DNA from: Stercorarius parasiticus
Lineage: Eukaryota > Chordata > Aves > Charadriiformes > Stercorariidae
Reading direction: 5' to 3'
NCBI GenBank assembly: GCA_013396915.1
Contig: VWZL01004595.1
Coordinates: 286-64,285, forward strand
DNA length: 64,000 bases
Part shown: in pieces, positions 25,042 through 37,743 of the stretch
Position numbering within the stretch: the first letter of the stretch is position 1
Layout of the letters: each line of letters begins with the position of its first letter
Made by a program: the position numbers and the translations under genes
The notes under the pieces: model-generated
Seen by the model: only the letters and a program-made list of their open reading frames with translations
The model's database searches: none
What the model was told of the DNA's origin: nothing

Positions 25042-27693
25042 TTTGTTTCTAATTTCCTTTTCCTTCCATAGAGGCTTTTGCAGAAGCAAAGCTTAGGCAT
25101 AATTATTTTCTACCCTTAACAAGAAGTTAAGTTCTTCTTAACAGGCAAGATAAAATTATAAATAAGGATTTTCCAGGCACAGCAATGACATGATTTAATT
25201 ACCTGGTTACGTTCATCACTCTGTGGGTGTGAAATAATACATGTTCCTTTTCAGCAGCTATTTGATGACTCCATTTAGAAAGCAGTGATAGTTACAGAAT
25301 GACTTGCTTCCAGTCACTGTATTATCTGTTGATCGTTGTAAATTACTCAGGTCACCTCCACAGAGTCACAACATCCATGACCTTGAATGCGGTGTTAAAC
25401 CCAATGAAAGGAAATTAGGAGCAAGAAACAAGAATTATTTCATCCTAAAACCTATTTGTGGTCTTGTTCTTATTGTTGGTGGGAGTAATTTTGCATGGGA
25501 GTTAGCAGTCTGGAATGATACATCATTCCGTATAATAGGCTTTCTTGTAGCACCGTGTTCGTCGGTGTTGGCATGCTTGTGTAAGGGTAGAAATACAGGG
25601 AAAGATGCTAAGTGTAAACCAACCGCGCTGGCTTTCCCTTGATGGTGGTACTATTATGAACATCGACGTTAGAAAGCAGTATTAATAGAGTGAAGATTTT
25701 CAAGATTATGATCTTCACCACTGCGCTACCCTATTGGAAAATGTGGAAAATACTAAGAATGAAGGGCTATCTAGTAAAACACACAGTAAGCTGGCTGTTT
25801 AAATGTCTGATAGCTGTTGGGAGTAATGGTGCAGCTGTGGTACTAGAAGTAGTGAGGAAATTAGAAAATATTCATCAACATTTTCAGAAGTTATATTAAA
25901 TATGTTAGGTCTGTGGGTTTACTGTGGTTTAAGCAGACTTTGTATGCCTTTTTCTAAAGCTTTTAATTGAGAATGTGGTATTAAAACATAAGATTAAAAT
26001 GTATGTTTTGGCAAATTCAAACTGTTTAATCAAATGTCAACTTTCTAAACTGAACATTATGAAAAACAGACGACATTACAAATGCTGTGGATTGCGTCTG
26101 AGCATAAGCAGTGAAAAATATTTTTATTCTATTTGTGCTATAGTCTCTCTACTGCAGCTGTGCACAGATGATACAGTCAAAACCTTGTGTCCAGAAACAT
26201 CAAACTTGAGTGTCAGAAGTTAAGAGGGTGCCTATCCTAATTTCCAGAAACATTTAAGAACTCGCATATCTTACAGTGCTAATGGCAGTTGAAGGCATTC
26301 AGGCAACATTATTTAGGAAGTTGTATATGAATTTCAATTTTGAGCTTCTGCATTTGAAAATTTTGGCCTACCTTCTCATTGAGTAGCATGAACTTCAGCT
26401 AAACAGATTATTTATAAAGCCATGTGAGGCTGGTCCAAATGCCGCAGTGTTGGTCTGTAACTCTCAGGATTCAACATCTATTGAAGTTGAAAGGGAATGT
26501 TAGGGAGAGTAAGTTAAGAGTGTGTTTCTTATTAATAAATTAACAAGGGTTTTTAGCCTGTGCCTAAACTAGTAGGGATGGTAGCCTGTAGTAAGTTATG
26601 GTCCCCCCACTCAGTAAAGCACAAATCATGTTTTGACATGAATGGGAATTGTACTCAATATTCCACATTAAACTTGCTTAGTTTCTTTCCAGAGTTGAAA
26701 TCTAGTGGGGAGAGGGGGAAAACACACAAACTGCCCCCAGAACTGTACGAGTTGCAAATACTTGCCTATCTTTCCACAAGTATTTTTGTGAAAATGAACC
26801 AACCCTGTCACCTGTGGTGTTTCACTAAACCATTCCAGAAGACACTTCATAATCCAGCATATCAAAAGACTCTTTTGGATTCTTTTTCTATCTGTTTTCC
26901 CCAACTGTTAGATACACTTTAAGCCTGCTTGAAACCAACTTGGAGAACACTTGGGTGTGTAACTGCAGCCAGGGTGATCTGGAGAGCAGGGTTTGAGGGT
27001 TCAGAAATTACTTCAAGTCCAGCTGTTGTAACCTGAGTGCTGAATTTGACCTGCTGTGTCAGAGAGGACACAACATTCATACTGCTGTTGAACTGATGGT
27101 AACTTAAATGCTGCTGAATGATGAATCAGCTTTCTGGCTGTGGAAAAGAGCTCAAGTCACATATTGAATTAATTTACAATGAGATAGCTGTTTATTTACT
27201 TTCAGCGCAGTTAATTTGTCACTTTTAAACTGACCAACTCTATTGGCTTATGCACCATCTCTCCTGAAATTTGTGAAGGTAAGCAGGAGCACGAAGTACA
27301 GCAAATCAATATTTTTGGCTGCTGCCTTAATGAAAAGAAGACTGCAGTATCCATTATAATCATTAGGATATAAACTGGGCCAAATTCATCCTGATATGTG
27401 AGCACGCTGGACTCCAAGCAAGCCTGTGCTTTCAGCAAAATTCTGCTCGAGTGCATTATTTTTATTCTTCTGCAATATTCCATCTTAATGGTGTCACCCA
27501 GTGTGCTCAGTGAGATGTGCCTGTGCTCCCCAAGGCATGTTGATACTGAGGAGGGGAAACAGTTCAGAGATACCCAAGAAGGAGCTGGCCTGCATGGTGG
27601 ATCACCACCAGAACATGCAGCCACACGCTTGTTGCCATGGTGGCTTTGTTCTTGTACCACTATAGATGTATACAGGTGCATGTAGGTGCATCT

Positions 27694-27736
27694 AACTCCA
27701 CCAAAGTTGACCTGGCTTGTCATGTTTGGTGGAGTT
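27694..27736. repeat. Perfect 12-bp inverted repeat with 19-bp spacer
   Basis: AACTCCACCAAA (27694-27705) is matched exactly by TTTGGTGGAGTT (27725-27736). A stem-loop in RNA or cruciform in DNA is possible. Confidence 0.9.
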
Positions 27737-27809
27737 GTGGGTGCCACAACAGACTCTTCTCCTTTCAGGTCTGAACACTGGTTTGTGGTCAGTGAGCTCG
27801 GGAGTCTTC

Positions 27810-27829
27810 TCCATATTGGCCAATATGGA
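27810..27829. repeat. Perfect 20-bp palindrome
   Basis: TCCATATTGGCCAATATGGA equals its own reverse complement. It contains back-to-back ATTGG/CCAAT pentamers, the core recognised by NF-Y, around a GGCC centre. Confidence 0.95.
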
Positions 27830-28591
27830 TCTCTGTATATAGGGTATACGTGCAAATCCTGATGCTGTTGCAGTTTGGTAAGAGATGTGCCGTGGGGTGA
27901 GCCTGGGATTTCCTTCCCACAGTGATGCTCTTTGCCTTGTGTTGCAGAGAATCAGGTTTGAGGGATATCATTGTGGTGTTACAGCATTTACTGTTAAATA
28001 CTCTAGTTCATATGTGGTAGTAACCAGAAGGATAGCAAGTGTTTGCCAGCTAGAAGTATTTGATGAAGTGAAATTTTACAGGTATTTGGTCCCACAGCCT
28101 TGTGAATCGCTTCCAAATTTGTTTCAGTGGATTTACTTTCCATTACAGGGCACAGAGCTGGTACAAATTTGTAAATCAATAAAAACTCTCCTGAAGGAGA
28201 AGGCAGCAGTTCCTGACCTCCAACTCCATCCCTGGTTTCCCACTAGTACCTTAGCCATCAGACTAAATTTTGCATGGGTTTATAACTCAACTCATAATTC
28301 ATAGCTAAAAAGCTGGTTTAAGACATTTCTAGAGGTTAAAAAAAAGGAAAAGAACATTTATTTTAATAGTGAACTCTTATTTGTAGATTCTTTCCTCAAT
28401 GGAGATTGAGTTTGTCACTAGCCTAGGTGTGGGGTTCAAACTCACTGATTTTCTGTCTTCATTGGCCTATTTATTGATTGTTGGTATAAATGTCACAAGC
28501 TTGCCATTTAAGATCCCTGCACTGAGGGACACTTAATGTGATCTTGCCATTTATGGATTCTCTTTTTCCTTCTGTCTCCTGTTCATAACCA

Positions 28592-28613
28592 CTTTTTTTT
28601 GTGTGTGTGTGTC
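28592..28613. repeat. T-run plus (GT)n
   Basis: Eight T followed by seven GT units. Confidence 0.85.
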
Positions 28614-31600
28614 CCTTTTATTCTCTTGGACTCCTCAGATGTAATCTGTATGATGAGATATGGTCATCTACAATCAGAACCAGCCACTGTGGTCACTGCA
28701 GGCTTTTCTCATAGTCAACAGAGAGAAATGGGCAATTGACAAACATAATACATTTTACTCTAAAGTAAAAATATGAAATTAGTTGGACGAATCATGCTTT
28801 AAAAATGTGCATTTTTCTCTGAAGTATGAAATGTCCTTATATGACTAGTTCAGAGGTAGAGGTCTACACTAAAACCTTGCTTGGGTCAGATATCACCCAT
28901 CCCTGTTAACTGTAAACCAACTGTAAACAAGAATATATGCTGTCGGGTTCACATGCTAGATTAATATGTGTAGTCTCCTCTCCACCGGTTTGATATTTTT
29001 AGCGTATTGGGAATTGTCTTTCAATATGAAACCTGCACAAAAATTTACCTCTAAAAGTAAGAACTGGAAATAAGGTTTTTAAGAGTATAAGAGATGAGAG
29101 TTGTGCAGCTAATGTTTTACCATTTTTCATTTGCTGAGAATACAGTGCTGGACAGGAGCATCCCACCTTCTTTTCCATCTATAGGAAGTCATCAAGATCT
29201 GATGCTTTGCCCTTACTTGCGGAAGTAGGTGGTCACCTTCCCCTTGTGCAACTCAGGGGCTATGGACAGGCTCAAGCCATTTCTTCATCTCTAGTACCGC
29301 TTCCCACCTAGTGTGTTTCTTCATACTCCTTGCCAGTTGCTAGTTGCAGTTCCTTACAAGAGAATGTTGTAATAAACCCTCTGTATTTCCAGATTATTGC
29401 AACACAAAATGAGCAGAGATCTGTTAAAGATTTTTGTGGGATGACAGTGTTCTCTGAGTTTTCATCCCAGTGATAGCTCTACTAGATGTAACTAGTCTTC
29501 TGGAAATGGTCTCTGTCAGAGGGCCTCTACTGCCTTCGTAAAATCCTAGATTTTCTCAGCTCTGGTATGTACACCCTCACAGTGCTGATACCACAGCAAA
29601 ATGGTATGTTTTTGCTTTCTCAGGAGCTGGTGGTGACTCCATCAAATGCATATGGGTTTATGATACCACCTGCCTTGGGTGACTAATTGCCATCTAGCAG
29701 TATCTCTTTTCTGGCTGCTGTGGGGACTTGGACAACTAGCGAGACTTCCTGACTTCTCAAAAGGTTGAGTTAGATGAGATCAGCTCTAGCCTAAATGCTG
29801 ACGTCTTTCATTTTTTAATGATTTGTGGTTCAGCTAAACAGCATTTTTGACTCAAGCTCTACTTTTTAGTCTGGCATGTGTTTCTACTCTGTGCACAGTT
29901 GATGTAACAGCCTGGCACTTGAAGAGTTTCTATATTTACCCCTATGCTACCCGTGGATGTACTAGTAATAGCAAATGAACGAAATGAGTTCTAGAGGAGC
30001 AGAGAGATTAGGCACATTCAGCATCTTCTGCTGCAAGGGACTTCCAAAGGCTTGATCTGGGTTGGTGTGTCAGTGCCCTGGGATGCGAGGACTGACTAAC
30101 TCCACTGCGTAGGTGGGAAAACGGAAGCAATAAGTTTTTTTCTGCTTCTCAGGAAAGCATTGAAACATCTTAGGTCCCATGGAAATTAAACATGGAGATA
30201 AAACAGTGGTATTAATGAAATGCTTAGGGGATCTTTAATGTTCTTGCAAAGCCCATAAGCATGGACTTAAGCAATGCCTTCAAAACTTAATAACCTCATT
30301 TCCTAAGGTTATTCAGGAGACTGAGTCCTCTGATTTTCATTGGAACTTTAAATTCCGGCATTAGCTGGCACTAGTTTCCACCCCCGTAGAGGCCCACTGA
30401 TAAGAACAGGAGCTGGAGATGACCCTGTTAACTTGTTATCTTTAGGTGTTTTTAGCCCTGAAATTCAAATGAATAAGCCAAGCCTGTCTTTCATGGTGCT
30501 GAAATCTTAATGATACTATTAAATGGAGGTAGAGTGCAAATTATTACAGACTCTATTGGATTTATTTATAGTGCCAAGGATAGCAGTTGGATCTTCTATT
30601 TTGATACCTTTTAAGGTACCTCGTAAGTGGAAATTCCTGACAAACTATGGCTAGAGTCTAAAAAGAAACCAGTCGGTGTTGGAAAACCTTAATCATGTCT
30701 TCAAACGATTAATAACGGAAACTAGAAACACCAGATAATATAGTTTACAATAAAACAGGCCTGCCTGCACTATTGTATCTGTCTGGCAGAAGGGAGTAAA
30801 TTTATTGCTTCAGACTCTTTGCATCTTGTCGCCGTCTTCTAAAATAGTTTTCGGTTATTGTGTATGCAAGTTGAAGGATACCTTCATTTATTACAATTTG
30901 AGTGGTATGATAAATATTTATGTGGGGCCATTACTAGCATTTCCTTGAAACAAAAACAAGTAAAAATGAAAATGGTTTGTGGTACATGATTTTTTTCTCC
31001 TCACTCTTTTAATTTTATGAAAGCGTGTAGGAGTTAGTGGCTCCTAATTTGAGGCATTAGTATGACATATGTTCTTCATTTTCCTGGTGAGCGTAGGCAA
31101 ACTTCATTGCCCAGAGCCAGTATTTCGGAGCCACTTAATTATCCCAGGCTTCTAAAACCAGTTTTCAAAGTAACTTCAGGCCATACAACACGAGAAGTGC
31201 CAGTGGGTGTTGGTGGGAGGTGGCTCAGGAAAAGGGGAGGCTCATGGCGGGAGGCACTTGCAGCCACCACTTGGGACTGGAGATCGTCGGTCCTCAGCCT
31301 GGCTGCGATGGTTCTCCTGAGCAGCCTCTCTGGGACGGAGTGTGCCAGACAGATCACAGAGCATGGCCCTGGCCAAAATCTGGTCTGTCATCCTGTATCT
31401 GTGTCAGGCATGAATAAAGCATTCCTGGGAACAGCTATTTCTGTGTCTGCGGTACTGCATTATCGTTGTTCTGTGAGTTATCTCTGGCAGCTTCTAATAG
31501 TGCAAGCTTTCCTTCATTTATGATTTCCAATTTTAGAGAAGTAATTGTTAACATTTTTCTTTAAAATTAGTTGTGGTGGAAACCCAAGTTTTTTTGATAA

Positions 31601-32689
31601 ATTCGTTGTCTGTGTGTTTATAATTTCCTCGTCATTTGTAGCTGTAAACTAGTAAATGAACAAGGCTTTCCTTGATTTCAGTGGAGTGAATTTGTTTAAC
31701 TTTTTATTTAATAGTATGAACCCTAAAACAATGCATCAGCTTACGAAAATATTTACTTTAAAGGGCCCTTAGTATCATTCTGACATACTTTCAAAGTTTC
31801 CTAAGTGAGGCCAGTCGTGCAGAATTGTTCCATTCAAGCTGTTCAGCTCTCTTGCCTTTATACCCCATAAAACAGCTCACGATGTACGATTTTTATAGCT
31901 GGCTGTAATTTGCATATTTTCCCTTCTTTGGAAAATGTTTAGAGAATCTTCTTTATTATTCAGGATGTTCCTGATGATAGGACACTTCATCTCAGTCTCC
32001 AAGTAATTTATTTATTAATAAAGAAATGTGCAGTTTGTATTTGCTCCTAGCTGTCACCTTTATCACCCTAGGCATTTGTTTCCAAGAGTATTTTGTACTA
32101 TTGTGTGTTCTGTTATTCTCTCTCTTAGCATGTAAGCCCAGAAGTGACCCCCTATGTTATCCTGTGCATCACAGTCCATTAAATTATACACAAGTGCTTC
32201 TGCAGAAAGCTTATGCCCAAAGAGGCAGCGATGGGACCAAGCCACAAGGAAGTCAGTTAGATGAGGCAGGAGGAAAATTGACTTCTAGTGTCTGGTGTTC
32301 AATCTGAGCACCAGCTTTATCCTGGCATCACTTCAGACCATGATCTGCCTTCCCATGTGAGTAATTCATGGTAGTTCAGAGGAAACTGGAGAAAATTCCA
32401 TTTTAGCTCTTCCAAGGCACGAATGGAAGCCCAGGGGCCTTGAGAAGTGATGTTGTTAATGCAAAACTGCAAGCTTATGAGCATGTGGAGGGCAATGCAA
32501 GCAGTCCTGTCCTCTTGGGATGTACAGAGGAGGATGTTTCAACAGTGTATGAGATTAAGTAAAAGCCCCTTTGGTATAGTGCCTAATCCTTTCCTGGAAC
32601 AAGTCCAAGAGAGAGGAACGTCCAGTAAAACTGAGGACACATCCTGCTGTCTGACCCTTGCAGCAGGTTGTGTGGCTTTTTTTTTTTTT

Positions 32690-33425
32690 TAGAACTGGAC
32701 AGAGTTGTTGGTCATGGGGCTGGTTTGGAGCAGAGACAGGCTTTGCAGACAGGCACCTGGGAGTCCTGATGGGCAACAAGTTGACCATAAGCCAGCAAGT
32801 TGCCCTTGTGGCCAAGGAGGCCAATGGTCTCCTGGGGTGCATTAAAAAGAGGGTGCCCAGCAGGTCGAGGAAGGTCATCCTCCCCCTCTAGTCTGCCCCA
32901 GTGAGGCCACATCTCAAGCACTGTGTCCAGTTCTGGGCTCCCCAGTTCAAGAAGGATAGGGAACTGCTGGAGAGGGTACAGCAAAGGGCTACAGAGATGA
33001 TTATGGGACTGGAACACCTCTCATGAAGAAAGGCTGAGGGACTTGGGACTTTTTAGCCTGGCAAAGAGAGGGCTGTGGGGGGGTAGATCTTACCAATGCT
33101 TATAAATACTTAAAGGGTCGGTGTCAGGAGGATGGGGCCAGGCTCTTTTCAATGGTGCCTGGCAACAGGACAAGAGGTAATGGGCACAAACTTGAGCATA
33201 GGAAGTTCCACCTAAATATGAGAAGGAACTTCTTTACTTTGAGGGTGGCAGAGCACTGGAACAGGCTGCCCAGAGAGGTGGTGGAGTCTCCGTCTCTGGA
33301 GACATTTCAAATGCGGCTGGACGCGTTCCTGTGCAACTTGCTGTGGGTGACCCTGCTCTGGCAGGGGGTTGGACTAGATGATCTCCAGAGGTCCCTTCCA
33401 ACCCCTGCCATTCTGTGATTCTGTG
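32690..33425 (+). mobile_element. CR1 LINE, 5'-truncated, ORF2 C-terminus decayed
   Basis: Three conceptual pieces of the CR1 ORF2 C-terminal region can be read in order: HLGVLMGNKLTISQQ near 32755, then GCIKKRVPSRSRKVILPL ending in a stop at 32889, and after further frame breaks [18 protein letters not shown] near 33165 with [15 protein letters not shown] near 33250. The 3' end is the usual GGTTGGACTAGATGATCTC segment finishing with CATTCTGTGATTCTGTG. A run of T (32678-32690) abuts the 5' truncation. It is in the same orientation as FAT3 and cannot encode a working protein. Confidence 0.93.
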
Positions 33426-34724
33426 TAATACTGGACTATCAAAAAGTCCACGCAGTCTCTTCCCCTGCTTCAATACATATGTAGGCTCCAGGATGTGCCT
33501 TGGAAGCTGGATTAAAAGGTGCTTTTTATGAAGCTGTTTGCAGTTCAAGGACTGCAAGTAATGGTGAATCAGGCACTTGCTTGGAAACCTCTTCCAGTCT
33601 TTCATTGCTCTCATTGCTAAAAAATTATGTCATATTTTAAGGCTGTTTGGCTAATTTCAGTGTTCAAGTCTTGGAACTTTTTAGGTCTCTGTTAGCAAGG
33701 TAAAAAGAAAATACAAAAAAAAGTAATTTGCTGTCAGATCTCTTTCTCTTCATATGTACATGTTTACCTGAAAATATATGCTGGGAGATGAGCTCCTATA
33801 GCTCATGGAACAGATTCTTTTAATCTGTAGTCTGCTGTTTAATGTAAACATATTTATTACATTTTATACACTTATGGTGTCTTATTAGCATTGAAGTGTT
33901 GCCAATAAGAAATAACTGAGAGAAAGCCAAACTGAGTGCATGTGGGGAGGGAGTTTCATTTCAGTTGGTTTGCATTAGGCGTTTGTACTAATAAATTTTT
34001 GTATTTCTCAGAATTAAGTTGTCCGCTGGCATCAACCTAATCGTTTTGCCCGTGCCTAACAAAAAAGGGATAGATCCATTTAGCTGTGGTTAGGAGTTTG
34101 TCACATCTTTCTCTTTCTGGAGGTGTTTTGAGAACAGCTGTGTAGGCTCTGGGCCTCCAGTGTTTTGTAGAGCATGGGGCAGGGAAGTGGGGTGGGGAGC
34201 TGCATGGTGTTCTCTCTGAGAGAGCATTGCATGGGGCTCTCACTGGGCCCTGGGCTTCCCTCCCTGGCATTGTAATTATGTGAGATGGGGATTAAGTTGG
34301 ACACGTAACATGGGGCAGCGTTCGTCTCTCATGGCTTTGCTGCCCTGGTTAAATGTCTCACATAAGTTGGACATGAACATGTTTCTCAGCTGAGGTGAGG
34401 TGAGTCCTACCCCAGGTGGTGAAAGGTGGTCGGATTAGTCCCGCGGTAGTACCTGCCCTCTGCTTGGGCAAGTGTTGCTGCAGTGTACTGTGGGAGTGGG
34501 AAGTATGTGAAGATGTATGACTGTGCTTGGTTTCCTCCATGCTCTCTGCACTGGGGGAATGAGAAAGAAAATGGGGAGTGTGGATCTGTAGAGAGCTATG
34601 GTAGCCTCCAGCAGATCCCCTGTCTAAATGACTGGAACATCAGAACATGCTGTGGAGCTGACCTGCCCCTCCATTTAGAGGCACATGTTGATTTTTTGCT
34701 CTTTGATTTCTGTACCGTGTCAAT

Positions 34725-34866
34725 ATCCCTCGAAGTGTTCAAGGCCAGGTTGGATGGGGCTTTGAGCAACCTGGTCTAGTGGGAGGTGTCCCTGCCCATA
34801 GCAGCAGGGTTGGAGCTAGGTGATCTTCAAGGTCCCTTCCAACTCTAGCCATTCTATGATTCTAAG
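34725..34866 (+). mobile_element. CR1 LINE 3'-end fragment
   Basis: The block reading from 'TCGAAGTGTTCAAGGCCAGG' through GGTTGGAGCTAGGTGATC and CCCTTCCAACTCTAGCC to ATTCTATGATTCTA is the CR1 3' end. It contains the last codons of ORF2 (LEVFKARLDGAL) and the UTR. About 140 bp remain, of a different subfamily from the copies at 32690 and 51296. Confidence 0.88.
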
Positions 34867-35399
34867 AATATCTTTGTAGCCAGCTACATCTCAGCTTTGC
34901 AGCTGTTTCCCACTGGTGATAGTCTGGTTACCAGAACCCCACCCTCAAGAGGGGAACAGCCTAAAGCTGCTTCTCTCAGGAAATGCTTTTCAGTTACTTT
35001 GATGATATTTTTGTCTTGGAGTTGAGCAAAATGTGCTCACTCTACACGTATGAGTGATGGTTCTCTGAGGTGACGAACTGGAGAGATGTGCAGCTCTGGG
35101 GCTAAGGAGATGCTGAGGTTTGGGTCTGGCTCAAGCTAGGTGTCTGCTTTTGCCAGTGAAAAATCAGATTTTAGTTATGAACCCAAGCTCATGGTTATTA
35201 ACACGGATGAGTAATCCTACTAGCGACTATAAGGAATGAAATTAAACTTTCCTGCTTTAATTTGTCAGGACTAATTATGAAGAATGTTTACATTGGCCTG
35301 AGAGTAATCTCATTGTATGTCGTTTCAATAGCTCTCTGCTTCCACAGTGTGACGGCTAGATCTGCCCATCTTTCACAATCAAAGCCTTCGGTTTTTCAG

Positions 35400-35500
35400 T
35401 TCCACTAAAATTTGCATAGCAAATTAATTTCTGATTTTAGATCATTGCAGCCCATAAAGAATTATATGCATGATTATTTGGTGATTTTTACTCTTCATTT
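35400..35500. promoter_or_regulatory. Candidate POU/homeodomain site cluster
   Basis: An exact octamer ATTTGCAT (35410-35417) is followed by AAATTAATTT, then TATGCATGATTATT. The combination suits POU and homeodomain factors. It lies in intron 2 in unique sequence; the function is inferred only. Confidence 0.22.
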
Positions 35501-37699
35501 GAAAGTTTTACTGAGAATTCGTCTTCTGGAAATGTAACTATACAAGTAGGTCATTAAAAATATTTTTCTACTCACCACTGGTTCAGTTTATAAGGTAAAG
35601 ATTTTGCAAAAAGAAAAAAAAAAACAAACCCTAACTGTGAATCAGTTGAATTTTTAATAACTTTTTTTTCCCCAAAAGCTTATTTTTATGAGAGGATAAC
35701 TATGGGATTTAATTAAATTTGCCAGAATACTTCACAGTCCCAGAACACCTTTCATCTAAAGTACACAAATTATTTTTCACATTTTAATGAAGGAAGCTCT
35801 TTGATGTACAACGTTTATGTAGTTTCCCATTTTACTGAAAGGGTGTGAGAGGTGAAGATAAGTTAATAGTTTGCTTCTTTTTCTTTGGAGGGGGGAATGA
35901 CAATGTAGAAATTTATTAAAACCAGTGGGAACTTGAGATGTTCGGCATCTCTGTGATGAAGCTGTACTTGGCCATAGTGTACAGTGGCGGACTGGACAGG
36001 TTTTTCTGACTCCCAGCATGTCTTCCCATGTGAGACCACCCTTATGCTATACAGGAACTTGGAACTGGTTTTAAAAGGACTGAATTTTATTGTTTCTTCT
36101 TGAGATGGTGTTTAAGAATGAATTGGTTGGTGCTGCAGTACTTCTGTTGGCTATATTAGGGGGGGTTTGTTACCTTGCCTTAATTATCATTAATCAGTAA
36201 CTCTTAGGTGTTGGCAGATCGCAATCCAAGCCATCTTCAGTGCTTAACACAGCTTCTTCTGGGATGGTGACCTTCTGTTTTGCCATTGTGGGGAGAGCAC
36301 CGGATAGCAGTATGCACCAGCAGCGTGACCCGATCCAGGGATAGCCAGGGCTGCCCACGGCGGCTTTCGGGGCTGTCAGCAGCCGGAGGGGGATCGGAGC
36401 CCAACCCCAGCAGCACTTTGGGGCTGATTCTTCTGGGCAGCGTTGGGTGCTCTGAGCGGCTGTGTGTCCTTCCAGGGATGGGGCAGCCTCCTTCACTTCA
36501 ACCTTTCCCAGCGCTGCTCTTCAGAGACACCTGCCTCATCCTGCTCCTTAAGGAAATCCTGAATACAGCAGTTTCAGCCCACGTGAGCTACTTCCATTTG
36601 AAGTCTCACAAACTTTTAAAATGTGATTTTTCTTCCCACAGTTACCAGGGATGGGGAAGCGTGTTCTGTTCCTTCGGTACCTACAACCAGAACAAATTAA
36701 TGGTGTGTCTTCATCTCCGCGATGAGCAGTTACACCAGCCATTTGCTAATGAGATGAGGTGCTTTTTGCGAGCATGTGGCTCCTTTGCATCCTAGTGTGG
36801 CTCTACCTTTAATGAGATATCTTCCTTTTAGGAACACGTAGTTCAGTGTGGGCAGCAAGCTGCTTCTGAGGTGCAAAGCATCCTTCTGGAGAAAGGCAAA
36901 ATAATCAAACAGGAAGATGGTGCCTACAGTGACATTTTGAGAGGAGATGGGGACTGTTTATGAGGCAGGAACAGGACTGGCATTTAGCTGTGTTGGCTAA
37001 AGGGTAAATGGCAAAATCTGTTTAATAAATGTGACCTAATGAATTTAGGACTGCTGACTCTATAGAGTTTGGCCCCCCATGAATTCATTGTCAAAACCCA
37101 TTGCTGCTTCCATCTCAAAATGAAAGGTAATATCTAAATTATATTTGAATTATCTGTACTATAAAGATTGAATTTATTGATGCTGGAAGTGGAAAAAAAC
37201 CATTCTGCTGATGGAGGTCACTGGCTATATTGTTAGGAGCACAGAAGGGTTCGTGTTGTCGTTGTGTAAACATACCCTTGTTTGAAACTTTTTGTGTATG
37301 TTTCAGCTCTTTCATGGGGATTTCCTTTAATTGCTTAATCTTTCATAATGAACATTAATCTGTCATTGGCAAAGATAAAATCCAGCTAATTCTCAGAAAA
37401 TCTGTTTCCCTTTCTCTGTACCCAGAATTTAAAACTCCTCTGATACCAGTTGGAAGCTCTGTCTAGACATTGAACGTGGTCAGAAATAACCGTGTGGTGA
37501 CAGGGCGGGTAGATGGGCTGCTTTACGCTGTCAATCGTAATCCAGTCCACTTTGACAAAAGGGTTTGGAGTCTCTTGGGAAGTCCCTGAAGGGGATGGGA
37601 ACCTCTGGCAAAGGAGCCGTGGTCTTCCCTGGGTCAGCTAGGTCTACCTAGCATGGTTCCTGAAGGACTGGTCTATACAGAAAAAGCAGGTTTTGGTGG

Positions 37700-37743
37700 A
37701 TTAACTTGTGAAGAATTAACTTGTGAAGAATTCCTTGTGAAGA
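37700..37743. repeat. Three-copy 15-bp minisatellite
   Basis: ATTAACTTGTGAAGA occurs twice exactly (37700-37714 and 37715-37729). It is followed by ATTCCTTGTGAAGA, one base shorter with two changes. This is a clear recent local duplication. Confidence 0.95.

Larger units (their letters stand above)
25042..32689 (+). other. FAT3 intron 2, first part
   Basis: No exon recognised. A 214-codon open frame on the minus strand (27211-27855) spans the palindrome cluster and lacks any recognisable domain. The rest is unique AT-rich DNA. Confidence 0.65.

Noticed and set aside
21741..25052. Complete gene ending at TAA 25050
   Set aside because: The last four codons after a GTGAGT donor are intronic; FAT3 continues for thousands of residues.
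31062..31523. 153-codon + strand frame
   Set aside because: Composition-driven in a locally GC-rich part; no recognised domain and no splice or promoter context.
36280..36795. 171-codon + strand frame
   Set aside because: Begins in a GC-rich patch and continues into AT-rich DNA with no similarity recognised; a minus-strand frame overlaps it too.
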